14,876 nucleotides of DNA from Chloroflexota bacterium (GTDB lineage: Bacteria > Chloroflexota > Dehalococcoidia > GIF9 > UBA5620), in contig JAPLHH010000087.1 of the NCBI GenBank assembly GCA_026389735.1, forward strand, positions 1 to 14,876. The letters run 5' to 3'. The translations under genes were made by a program, and so were the position numbers. Positions 1 through 7,128 of this stretch are shown here, one piece after another (position 1 is the first letter of the stretch; every line of letters starts with the position of its first letter). Under the pieces are notes generated by a model, which ran no database searches, was not told the DNA's origin, and saw nothing but the letters and a program-made list of their open reading frames with translations.

Positions 1-98
1 AGGGCTCCCTCAGAATGACAGTCCTTTGGATGTTTGGGTCATTGGTATTTAGAGAATTTGAAATAGTTTAGAATTTAGGGTTTAGTATTTAGGATTTT
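1..98. repeat. Intergenic repeat, left copy (downstream of the hybrid kinase)
   Basis: This AT-rich non-coding stretch lies past the 3' end of the minus-strand hybrid kinase and shares several blocks with the intergenic region 5588-5840. CTCCCTCAGAATGACAG at 5-21 is the exact reverse complement of 5624-5640. GGTCATTGGTATTTAG at 37-52 matches, inverted and with one extra base, 5592-5608. The gap between these two blocks is 15 bases in both places. ATTTAGGGTTTAGTATTT at 73-90 recurs exactly and in the same orientation at 5819-5836. These look like dispersed repeats of the genome rather than coding DNA. No convincing intrinsic terminator for the kinase gene is visible here. Confidence 0.7.
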
Positions 99-124
99 TA
101 CCGCAATGTGTGGGTTTCAACAAG

Positions 125-3100
125 TCACTCTCTGGCTAATATGCGGTTTATCTCCGTCTTCAATTGCTCGGCCTCAAACGGCTTCATCATGTAAGGTGCT
201 TTTGTCTTGGCAAGAAAATCCGTGGTACGTTTCCCCATAACATCGCCGGTGATGAAGACCACTCTCTTCTTCAGAGACGGAGCTATTTCTTGAAATTGCT
301 TATACAGCTCAATACCGCTTATGCCCGGCATCTTGATATCAAGCAGGATGAGGCTGTACCTCTTACTCTCAATCCTTTTCAAGGCATCTTCGGCATTGCC
401 CACAGCTTCAACCTCATGCCCTTCTTCACTCAGCACGCGGCTGACAAACTGCCTTATCACAGGCTCATCATCTATTACCAGTATCTTAGCCTTGGTCGCC
501 TTCTTAGGCTCTTTGGCTGTCGGCTCAAGCAGCACCGATTGTTTGTCTTCAGTGACTATGGGCAGCTCCACAAAGAAGGTTGCCCCTCTACCTAACTTGC
601 TTTCAACCCATATCATGCCTTTATGTTCGGTTATTATCCCGTGGCAGACGTTCAAGCCAAGCCCTGTCCCCTGGCCTACCTCTCTGGTAGTAAAGAAGGG
701 GTTAAATATTCTCTCCAGGTTCTCCTTAGTTATACCCGGACCGTTGTCTTTAAAGGATATCCGGATGGTGTTATCTACCTGCTTTGTCTTAATCGACAGC
801 TTACCGCCACCGTGGGCTAATTTCATCTCCGTCTCAGCATTTATGATTAAATTCAGGAACACTTGCTGAAGTTGACCAGTGTCGACGATGGTCATGGGCA
901 AGTCGCGAGCTGGTTGGAAAGCCACCCTTATATTATTGGATGCTAACTCATAGGCTCGCAGGTCGAGTGTGGTACTTATAATTTCGTTAATGTTGGCGAA
1001 TCCTTGCTCTGGCTTTTGCTGCCGGGCAAAGGTGAGCAATTTCCTTACAATACCAGCCACCCGTTGGGCTCCTTCATTGATAGTCTCTAAGTCGTGTCTG
1101 ATGTCCTGGGGTATATCCTTTCTGGTTAATAGCAAGTGGGCATAACCGATAACCCCGGTCAGTGGGTTATTTATCTCGTGGGCGACACCCGAAGCCAGCT
1201 CGCCGACAGAAGCCAATCGACTGGCAAACTGAGCCCTCTGCTCCATTTGCTTTCTTTCTACTTCTGCTTGCTTACGTTCGGTAACATCAAGGAAGATTCC
1301 CCGAAAGCCGATTATCTCGCCCCTCTCGTTTCGTAGGGGAAAGGCCGAGGTTTCGGCAACTATTCGCGTTCCGTCCTTTCTAATCCGTTCCATAGGGAAC
1401 CCTGTGATTGGCTTTCCTGTCCGGTAGACCTGGTTGAATGCCTTATACACGCGTTGCACATCATCTTCGGGCGTGTAAACCCGATAGTTCACCCCCATCA
1501 TCTCTTCTCTGGAATAGCCTAACTGGCGACACAGCGCATCGTTGAAAAAAGTGAAGTTGCCGGCGAGGTCCACCTCGTAGTAGGCCTCTTCCATTTCATC
1601 GAGAACAGTCCGATATCTCTCCTCTGATTGTCTCAGGGCTTCCTCGGCCTGCTTGCGTTCACTTATATCACTGCAAGCCCCGATCATTCTGTAGGCATTT
1701 CCTTTTTCATCCCAAAAGGCTGTGCCCCTGTCAATCCAGTAGTGGATATTGCCATCCTTCTCTATGACGCGGTACTCCTCAGAATAGGGTGCCCTTGTGG
1801 TTAAATGCAGGTCAAGCGCTGCCATTACGTGGTCATGGTCAGCGGGATGAATTGCCTTTTCCCAGGCTTCTATCGTCCTGGTAAATTCACCTGGGGCATA
1901 GCCAAGCATTTCATCTATATTGCCGAACCAATCTAGTTTTCCTTCTACAATGTCCCAGTCCCAGATTAAATCGCTGACGCTAGCAGCGGCAATACGGAAT
2001 CTCTCCTCGCTTTCGCGTAGCGCCTTCTCCATCTCCTTGCGCTCGGTAACATCACGGCTAGCTCCACGGAATCCAACTATCTCTCCCTTATCATTTCGCC
2101 TTGGGAAAACTGAGGTTTCGGCAAATCTTTTGCTCCCATCCTTTGGGATAATCTTGTAAAACATGTCCCTGATTGGTTTACCTGTTCGATAAACTTGATT
2201 GAAGGCCTTGTACACCTCATCCACATCTTCAGCAGTGGTAAAGACCCGATAGTTCATTCCCATAAGCTCTTTCTCGGAGTATCCCAGGAGGCGGCATATT
2301 GCGTCATTGAAAAAGGTGAAATTGCCGGCGAGGTCTGCCTCCCAATAACCTTCTTTCATGTCCTCCAAGATGGTCCGGTACCTCTCTTCCGACTGTCTTA
2401 AAGCTTCCTCTGCCTTTTTCTGCTGGGTAATGTCTCGGAATGAAACCAGACCTGCTGGTTTCCCTTGATATTGAATTACTGTGCCAATTGCGCTTATCCA
2501 AACTTCCTTACCAGTCTTGTTAATCAGCCGAAGCTCATTGGCCTGCTGCAGGTCTTTTTCAAGCATGTCTTTGGTGATAATGCTCACGACTCGCTCTCTT
2601 TCTTCCGGTGGTATGAAATCGAATGGGCTTATTTCAAGAGCTTCGTTTATAGAATCGAGGCCAAACATAGCCACTGCGGCTTGATTAGCCAGCAATACTT
2701 TCATTGTTTCGTCAATGACGCAAATGCCATCGAGCTTTTGCTCGAACAAAGCCTTGTACCTTTCTTCTGATTGCATTAAGGCTTCTCTGGCCGTCTGGAG
2801 GTCAGTAATGTCGTGAATGTCCGCGACCACGCCTGATATAGTCCCGTCGACGTCGAAACAAGGATGGTAAGTAACGTCCATAAATCTACGTCCCAATGTG
2901 GGGTAATTGAACCACGACTGATAGCGTATTTGCTCGCCAGCAAGACACCGGTCCACATAGTCTTTAACGGATTTGTCGAAGGTTTCAGGTCCTAAAAGCG
3001 CCCTGGCGGAGTGTCCCACGATTTCTTCGCGTGACCTATTATGTACTCTAAGGTAGCTATCATTTACTGCTCGATAAATATAGTTCCTGTCGATAAGTGA

Positions 3101-3193
3101 TAAAAGGTCGGTGCTTGCGGAGGCCATGCGTTCCCACACATCGGATGCCTCCTGTTTCCCAGTTGGTGATTTCTTTAGTATATCATCCTTCAT
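125..3193 (-). CDS. Hybrid sensor histidine kinase with five PAS domains and a C-terminal receiver
   Basis: This 1022-residue multi-sensor kinase autophosphorylates on histidine and passes phosphate to its own receiver. Five PAS/PAC units span about 20-135, 143-262, 269-387, 395-516 and 523-641, joined by the usual linker pattern (QSEERY, DVTERK). The HisKA domain follows at about 652-725 with H672 in AHEINNP. The HATPase domain (about 770-880) has an N box at N785, DNGPG at 816-820 and GTGLGL at 842-847. A receiver occupies about 903-1020, with D908/D909, phosphoacceptor D952, T982 and K1004. There is no signal peptide or membrane segment, so it is probably cytoplasmic and senses internal ligands through PAS. 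The ATG at 3193 has a purine-rich GAGGGG 11 bases upstream (3205-3210). It lies 91 bases after the receiver/HD-GYP gene and may act with it. PAS units 3 and 5 are strikingly alike. The ligand is unknown. Confidence 0.93.
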   Translation of the reverse strand: MKDDILKKSPTGKQEASDVWERMASASTDLLSLIDRNYIYRAVNDSYLRVHNRSREEIVGHSARALLGPETFDKSVKDYVDRCLAGEQIRYQSWFNYPTLGRRFMDVTYHPCFDVDGTISGVVADIHDITDLQTAREALMQSEERYKALFEQKLDGICVIDETMKVLLANQAAVAMFGLDSINEALEISPFDFIPPEERERVVSIITKDMLEKDLQQANELRLINKTGKEVWISAIGTVIQYQGKPAGLVSFRDITQQKKAEEALRQSEERYRTILEDMKEGYWEADLAGNFTFFNDAICRLLGYSEKELMGMNYRVFTTAEDVDEVYKAFNQVYRTGKPIRDMFYKIIPKDGSKRFAETSVFPRRNDKGEIVGFRGASRDVTERKEMEKALRESEERFRIAAASVSDLIWDWDIVEGKLDWFGNIDEMLGYAPGEFTRTIEAWEKAIHPADHDHVMAALDLHLTTRAPYSEEYRVIEKDGNIHYWIDRGTAFWDEKGNAYRMIGACSDISERKQAEEALRQSEERYRTVLDEMEEAYYEVDLAGNFTFFNDALCRQLGYSREEMMGVNYRVYTPEDDVQRVYKAFNQVYRTGKPITGFPMERIRKDGTRIVAETSAFPLRNERGEIIGFRGIFLDVTERKQAEVERKQMEQRAQFASRLASVGELASGVAHEINNPLTGVIGYAHLLLTRKDIPQDIRHDLETINEGAQRVAGIVRKLLTFARQQKPEQGFANINEIISTTLDLRAYELASNNIRVAFQPARDLPMTIVDTGQLQQVFLNLIINAETEMKLAHGGGKLSIKTKQVDNTIRISFKDNGPGITKENLERIFNPFFTTREVGQGTGLGLNVCHGIITEHKGMIWVESKLGRGATFFVELPIVTEDKQSVLLEPTAKEPKKATKAKILVIDDEPVIRQFVSRVLSEEGHEVEAVGNAEDALKRIESKRYSLILLDIKMPGISGIELYKQFQEIAPSLKKRVVFITGDVMGKRTTDFLAKTKAPYMMKPFEAEQLKTEINRILARE

Positions 3194-3284
3194 CTTTTTT
3201 ACATCCCCTCTCTAACTCCATCTCGTCTGACGCCATAATTCTTGTCTTTCTTTTTCTCTGACGTTTTGAATTTAGGAATCAACC

Positions 3285-4358
3285 TCATAGTTTTTTACCT
3301 TTGCTTAGGAGCCTCAGGAGAGCGTCGACTATAACTGGGTCAAATTGTTTTCCTTTACCCTTCTCTAGTTCGGCGCAGGCGGCTTCAGGGGTCATTGCTG
3401 GACGATACGGGCGGTCTGAGGTCATGGCATCATAGGCATCGGCTACAGCTAAAGCCATAGCTCCTGGTGAAAATATACTAGCGTAGACCTCAGCAACTGC
3501 CATAATGCTAGCCTCTTTTGTTATCTGCCCCCCTGATAGCCCATCAGGATAGCCAGTGCCATCATAGCGCTCGTGGTGATGCCTGACCATCTCCAGTATT
3601 TCTTTATCTTCGACCATAGGGCTTAGGATGCGCTCTCCTATTTCACAGTGGGACTTTACCTGTTCGAACTCCTCATTGGTGAGCTTGCCTGGCTTGTTTA
3701 AGATTAATTCGGTCACTCCTATCTTGCCGACATCGTGAAGCAACCCGGCCAGCTGTATCTTCTCGATCATGCATTTCGGGAGAGCTAGTTCCCGAGCTAT
3801 GGCCACAGCTATTTCTGTCACCCTCTCCGAATGCCCGTGAGTATATTTGTCTTTGGCTTCTAGGGCGTAAGCTAAGGAGGTGATAGAGTTGAGAAATGAC
3901 TGGCGTATTTTCTTAGTCTGCTCTTTAACCCTCTGTTCTAGATGAAGCTGATAGTCTCTGTTTTCGATTATCAGCCTTCTTTTCTCCAGGGCTCTGTCCA
4001 GGCTAACCAGGAGCACGTTTAGCTCAACTGGTTTGATCATATAATCATAGGCACCCATCTTCATCAGGCCTATAGCTGTCCGGACATCAGCTATGGCAGT
4101 TACCATGATGACGGCAGTATCTGGATACTTGGCTTTAATTTCTTTCAATACCTCTGTACCGGATTTACCCGGCATGTTGATGTCCAGCAAGACCAGGTCG
4201 GCCTGGTCAGCTTTCAACAGTTTCAAGGCTTTGTTACCATTGGGGGCGGTGAGGCAGTGGTAACCCTCATTGGTTAGCTTGCGGGAAAGGATTTCTCTTA
4301 CCCGTACCTCATCATCCACGATTAAAATTTTTGCTTCATTCTTACTGCCAGCGGTCAT
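3285..4358 (-). CDS. Response regulator: receiver + HD-GYP (cyclic di-GMP phosphodiesterase type)
   Basis: This 357-residue cytoplasmic response regulator would hydrolyse cyclic di-GMP when its receiver is phosphorylated. The receiver (about 9-125) has D15/D16, phosphoacceptor D59 and K109. A coiled linker (about 125-155) leads to HD-GYP (about 155-350). That domain has the HGH region at 174-176, H208-D209, H237, H261/H262, GYP at 269-271 and D307, so the metal ligands look complete. I chose the ATG at 4358 because AAGGAG lies 10 bases upstream (4369-4374). An in-frame TTG at 4379 has no comparable site. The gene overlaps the 3' end of the preceding receiver gene by 17 bases, which suggests coupled translation. 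One oddity is an extra stretch of about 18 residues (283-300) just before the AVADAYDAMTS segment that looks like a diverged copy of it. The family assignment is firm; actual phosphodiesterase activity is inferred. Confidence 0.9.
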   Translation of the reverse strand: MTAGSKNEAKILIVDDEVRVREILSRKLTNEGYHCLTAPNGNKALKLLKADQADLVLLDINMPGKSGTEVLKEIKAKYPDTAVIMVTAIADVRTAIGLMKMGAYDYMIKPVELNVLLVSLDRALEKRRLIIENRDYQLHLEQRVKEQTKKIRQSFLNSITSLAYALEAKDKYTHGHSERVTEIAVAIARELALPKCMIEKIQLAGLLHDVGKIGVTELILNKPGKLTNEEFEQVKSHCEIGERILSPMVEDKEILEMVRHHHERYDGTGYPDGLSGGQITKEASIMAVAEVYASIFSPGAMALAVADAYDAMTSDRPYRPAMTPEAACAELEKGKGKQFDPVIVDALLRLLSKGKKL

Positions 4359-4881
4359 TTTCTGCCAGCTCCTTTTCAATTATGTCTATTATCTCTATTG
4401 GACGGAAAGGCTTGGCCAAATACGGTCTTCCCGTTGAGACAAGGAAGTTTTTGGCTTCCTCGGTCATCGTGTCACCAGTAATAAATACAATTCTATTAGC
4501 CGTGTCTGGGTGTTTCCTTTTCAAAGTCTCGTAGAGTTCTCTCCCGCTCAGCACAAACATGTTGAGGTCAACTATGAGGAGGTCATAAACGTTTTTAGCT
4601 AGCTTGGCTAAGGCGGCTTTACCGTTGGATACAGCCTGCGCTTGATGCCCCTTATCTGAGAGAATTCTGGACAAAATATTGCGAATTACTGGCTCATCAT
4701 CCACAATCAGTATATTGCCCGTTGCCTTTTTCTGGCTTGGTGGCTTGATGACGGAGGTTGCCCCTCTTCCCGGTCCGCTTTCCGCATATATTCTGCCGTC
4801 GTGCTCGGTGTTGCTGTCATGGTAGACACTGAGCCCCAGACCCGAGCCGCTGCTTACCTCAAAACTCTCAATCTTTGACAA
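4342..4881 (-). CDS. Receiver-domain protein, apparently the 3' remnant of a hybrid histidine kinase
   Basis: The C-terminal two thirds (about 56-178) is a receiver with D61/D62, phosphoacceptor D105, T135 and K157. It resembles the receiver of the large kinase at 125-3193. Residues 11-48 look like the tail of a kinase ATPase domain: GSGLGL at 12-17, then TEHDGRIYAES and GRGAT. The N box, DNGPG box and HisKA domain are absent, because only 16 bases separate this frame from the upstream gene. Only a TTG codon (4881) can open the frame, and an in-frame TAA lies 9 bases before it. It is therefore best read as a decayed hybrid kinase whose receiver may still be translated as a single-domain phospho-acceptor in this operon. 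The usual MPG after the phosphoacceptor is changed to MFV, another sign of relaxed constraint. It overlaps the next gene by 17 bases. Confidence 0.65.
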   Translation of the reverse strand: MSKIESFEVSSGSGLGLSVYHDSNTEHDGRIYAESGPGRGATSVIKPPSQKKATGNILIVDDEPVIRNILSRILSDKGHQAQAVSNGKAALAKLAKNVYDLLIVDLNMFVLSGRELYETLKRKHPDTANRIVFITGDTMTEEAKNFLVSTGRPYLAKPFRPIEIIDIIEKELAENDRWQ

Positions 4882-4897
4882 TAGCCCTTATCTCCGA

Positions 4898-5440
4898 CTA
4901 CCGACTGTTCGACTGCCGACTAAAGGTATGGACTGCTTGTAGTATGTCGTCACCAGTAAAAGGCTTAATCATAATTATAAAAGGGCCTTGCTCCTTAGCT
5001 TTTATGAGCAATTCGCTATTCGGATAGCCGGTGATGATGGCTATGGGGACCTGCTTATCTATTTTTCTGATACGGCGGAAAAGCTCGCTGCCATCAATTT
5101 TTGGCATGACCAGGTCGAGGAAAATCAAATCGAAGCGCTGCTTGGCGGCGAGTTCCAATGCCTCGAGACTGCTCAATGCGGTTGTTACCTTGCAGCCACT
5201 TTTCTCCAGGCTATCTCTGAAGAGCTGTCCGACGACAGGTTCGTCGTCGATGACTAGGATGTGGGCTGGTCTGCCCACTGTCTGGTGGAGCAGCCATTTA
5301 TCGATCTGGTCTCTATCGAACCGAAACTGCTTGCCGATTTTAATGGCTGGTATCTCGCCTTTTTTAGCCTTACGGGTAACCGTGGCTGAGTTCAGTTGGA
5401 GCATCTCGGCCAGCTCCTGCGGAGTAAGTAATGCGTTCAT
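4898..5440 (-). CDS. Excisionase/MerR-like HTH + receiver protein (probable transcription regulator)
   Basis: This 180-residue protein has the order HTH then receiver, the reverse of most response regulators. Residues 1-52 match the excisionase-family HTH (LTPQELAEMLQLNSATV, then KKGEIPAIKIGKQFRF and DQIDKWL). Residues 59-175 form a receiver with D65/D66, phosphoacceptor D109, T137 and K159. The ATG at 5440 is preceded by GAGG with 7 bases of spacing (5448-5451). It is the first gene of the minus-strand signalling cluster. Its upstream region holds a clear promoter wrapped in four similar direct repeats, so it may bind those and control its own operon according to phosphorylation. The large hybrid kinase at 125-3193 is the nearest candidate partner. 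DNA binding and partner are inferences; the two domains are clear. The last codons and the following spacer contain repeated AGTCGG. Confidence 0.88.
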   Translation of the reverse strand: MNALLTPQELAEMLQLNSATVTRKAKKGEIPAIKIGKQFRFDRDQIDKWLLHQTVGRPAHILVIDDEPVVGQLFRDSLEKSGCKVTTALSSLEALELAAKQRFDLIFLDLVMPKIDGSELFRRIRKIDKQVPIAIITGYPNSELLIKAKEQGPFIIMIKPFTGDDILQAVHTFSRQSNSR

Positions 5441-5450
5441 TTTTGAACCT

Positions 5451-5549
5451 CATTTTGATGATTTAATACACTATTGCACATTTTTTGATGATTGTCAAGT
5501 ACTTTTACGCATTTTGATGACAAAAATAATTTTCAGTATTCTGATGATT
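5451..5549 (-). promoter_or_regulatory. Four direct repeats (TCATCAAAATG type), candidate operator
   Basis: On the plus strand TTTTGATGA or a close variant occurs four times, with its GATGA core beginning at 5457, 5487, 5516 and 5543. The core spacings are 30, 29 and 27 bases. On the minus strand the consensus is about AATCATCAAAATG. The last copy (5538-5549) is the weakest, with TTCTGATGA. One copy lies inside the -35/-10 spacer of the candidate promoter at 5470-5498, one downstream of it and two upstream. The arrangement fits binding of several protomers of a regulator, most simply the HTH + receiver protein encoded just downstream. Confidence 0.62.
5470..5498 (-). promoter_or_regulatory. 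Sigma70-type promoter of the signalling operon
   Basis: Read on the minus strand there is a perfect TTGACA (5493-5498), a 17-base spacer, then AATAGT (5470-5475, four of six matches to TATAAT). It ends 29 bases upstream of the ATG at 5440 and points at the HTH + receiver gene. The overlap with the direct repeats suggests regulated initiation. Confidence 0.62.
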
Positions 5550-5587
5550 CTAGCTGCTTTTCACTCCCTGCTGATTTCAGATAACGA

Positions 5588-5728
5588 GGCCCTAAATACC
5601 CAATGACCAAAAAACGCAAAGAGCTGTCATTCTGAGGGAGCGAAGCGACAGAAGAATCTCGTAGCCAAGAATCTGAGCGAAGCTTTGAGATTCTTCCCTT
5701 CACTTCGTTCAGGACTCAGGGTCAGGAT
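5588..5728. repeat. REP/MITE-like hairpin element
   Basis: This non-coding element lies between divergent functional blocks. It opens with CTAAATACCCAATGACC (5592-5608) and CTGTCATTCTGAGGGAG (5624-5640), both also found inverted at the left edge of the window. It then contains a perfect 10-base inverted repeat, GAAGAATCTC (5651-5660) and GAGATTCTTC (5687-5696). Imperfect pairing extends outward: GAGCGAAGCGAC on the left against GTTCACTTCG-type sequence (read in reverse order) on the right. The core GAACGAAGTGAAGGGAAGAATCTC, read on the minus strand of the right arm, recurs with few changes at 7816-7840. No ORF or transposase is present, so this is a non-autonomous dispersed repeat. Any terminator role is uncertain. 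Confidence 0.65.
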
Positions 5729-5787
5729 ACAGGGGAAAGGGCCTGGAAGCTCAATTACCAATGACCGAAACTTCAGGTGCTTTGAAC

Positions 5788-5840
5788 TTAGAGGATTTGA
5801 ACTTTGATATTATTTGGGATTTAGGGTTTAGTATTTCGGA
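5788..5840. repeat. Intergenic repeat, second module
   Basis: TTAGAG-GATTTGAA followed by ATTTAGGGTTTAGTATTT (5819-5836) repeats, in the same orientation, the sequence at 50-90. The 18-base block is identical in both. It is preceded by another CCAATGACC at 5759-5767. The rest of the 5441-5913 gap (about 5729-5755 and 5841-5913) shows nothing I can identify. Confidence 0.55.
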
Positions 5841-5913
5841 GATAGGGCGATCCTACTGTTAAGCTCCTGAGTTCGTTCATGTAGATGGGTGACATTAAAC
5901 ACTGTCGAAGAAG

Positions 5914-7032
5914 CTAAGCGCCCAGTTCGCTTCGGACACTGATGAAGGAAAGCAGGTTGTCGCGGGCAATCATGCCAACGATGTTGCCATCCTTGACTAC
6001 CGGGAGCTGATTGATATTCTGTTCAGTCAATATTCGCAAAGCGGTGGCCAGGTCTTCATCTGGCCCCACTGACTTAAGATTGGCAAAAGGTGTCATGACT
6101 TCCCCCACTGTCTTAGTAGGCCATTGCTCGCGTGCCACTTTCTTGATATCGTGTATTGTAATCAAGCCTAAAACGCGGTCACTCTGTACTACCGGGAAGC
6201 AGCGGCGACCGGAAGTCAGGATTTGCTCGTTTACCAGTTGCTGGATGGTGAGTGCTGGAGACACGATTGGACAGTCTTGCGTCATTAATTCTCTTACTTT
6301 GTGGCCTTTAAGTATGTCCTGAAGAGCTAGCTGGCGGTAGCTGGCAGAGGCGGCGTTTTCCAGAAACCAGCCGATGAAAGCCAGCCACAACCCGTTGATC
6401 CAGTTGCCCGTGAAAATAAGGACTATGCCGATGACGATGAATAGATAGCCTACTCCACGACCGATATTGGACGCTATCCTGGTAGCGCGGCGCAGGTCTC
6501 GACTTTGCCACCATAATAATGAGCGGAGCACACGACCGCCGTCAAGCGGGAAGCCGGGGATAAGGTTGAATACGGCTAGAATGATGTTGATCTCTCCAAG
6601 TAAGCGGGACATTGCCTTGATGATTTCGGGCACACCTTCCAGCCAGTACGAAATCGCCAGGAATATGCCTCCCAGTACCAGGCTGGTCAGTGGGCCGGCC
6701 AGGGCCATACGGAACTCAACCTGAGGCTGTTTGGGTTCTTCGCTCATCTGCGAGACACCACCGAAGATAAAGAGCGTTATGGCCTGAATCGGGATACCGG
6801 CTGCCTGAGCTACCAGGCTGTGCATCAATTCATGAGCTAGCACAGAACCGAATAACAGCAGGCTTGTTACTACGCCGGCGACTATCGAGGTGGCCAGGCT
6901 CCATTGTGGATAAGTATGCAAGAAGTTGTAAGCCAGTGACCAGGTTATAAGCACGAAGACGATAAACCAGGAGTAATGCAACCTTAGAGGTATACCAAAT
7001 GCCTTGCCGATGGATATACCTTCTTTTAACAT
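5914..7032 (-). CDS. Site-2 protease family (M50) intramembrane metalloprotease with two CBS domains
   Basis: This 372-residue membrane zinc protease is of the SpoIVFB / site-2 protease type, which cut transmembrane substrates such as anti-sigma factors. The zinc site HELMH is at 67-71 and the second motif NLIPGFPLDGG at 156-166 supplies the third ligand, D164. Hydrophobic segments lie at about 21-38, 48-66, 80-95, 110-130, 147-163 and 195-225. Two CBS domains follow at about 246-303 and 308-366. In this family CBS pairs are thought to sense adenine nucleotides and gate the protease. The length is typical of the CBS-bearing bacterial subgroup. The ATG at 7032 has only a short GGAAG upstream. 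Neighbouring genes show no obvious substrate, though the membrane protein upstream at 7129-7743 shares its orientation. The family is certain; the substrate is unknown. Confidence 0.92.
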   Translation of the reverse strand: MLKEGISIGKAFGIPLRLHYSWFIVFVLITWSLAYNFLHTYPQWSLATSIVAGVVTSLLLFGSVLAHELMHSLVAQAAGIPIQAITLFIFGGVSQMSEEPKQPQVEFRMALAGPLTSLVLGGIFLAISYWLEGVPEIIKAMSRLLGEINIILAVFNLIPGFPLDGGRVLRSLLWWQSRDLRRATRIASNIGRGVGYLFIVIGIVLIFTGNWINGLWLAFIGWFLENAASASYRQLALQDILKGHKVRELMTQDCPIVSPALTIQQLVNEQILTSGRRCFPVVQSDRVLGLITIHDIKKVAREQWPTKTVGEVMTPFANLKSVGPDEDLATALRILTEQNINQLPVVKDGNIVGMIARDNLLSFISVRSELGA

Positions 7033-7128
7033 TTCGCTTCCATTCTCACCACCGGGACTGTCATAGTCTTAGCCAGTGTCAAGGCTAGGATTTTTCCTCC
7101 TTCTTCCTCACCGATTTTTTATGTTCTA

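Noticed and set aside
164..869. Plus-strand open frames opposite the hybrid kinase
   Set aside because: They lie wholly inside a clear minus-strand kinase gene, show no domain motifs and have no ribosome binding site.
4359..4379. TTG at 4379 as start of the receiver/HD-GYP gene
   Set aside because: The ATG at 4358 has AAGGAG 10 bases upstream; the TTG adds seven unmatched residues within the upstream gene.
4891..4921. Repeated CCGACT / AGTCGG sequence at the end of the HTH-receiver gene
   Set aside because: Four short copies of a six-base word over 30 bases, partly coding; too short to call an element, though it may mark the deletion junction of the adjacent kinase remnant.
5451..5549. Replication iterons or a CRISPR leader
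   Set aside because: The repeats overlap a promoter of a regulator gene and no replication initiator or DnaA-box cluster is near; an operator is simpler.
7071..7089. TAGCC/GGCTA hairpin and TTGACA upstream of the site-2 protease gene
   Set aside because: The stem is only about 5 bases and no acceptable -10 lies at 16-18 bases from the TTGACA.
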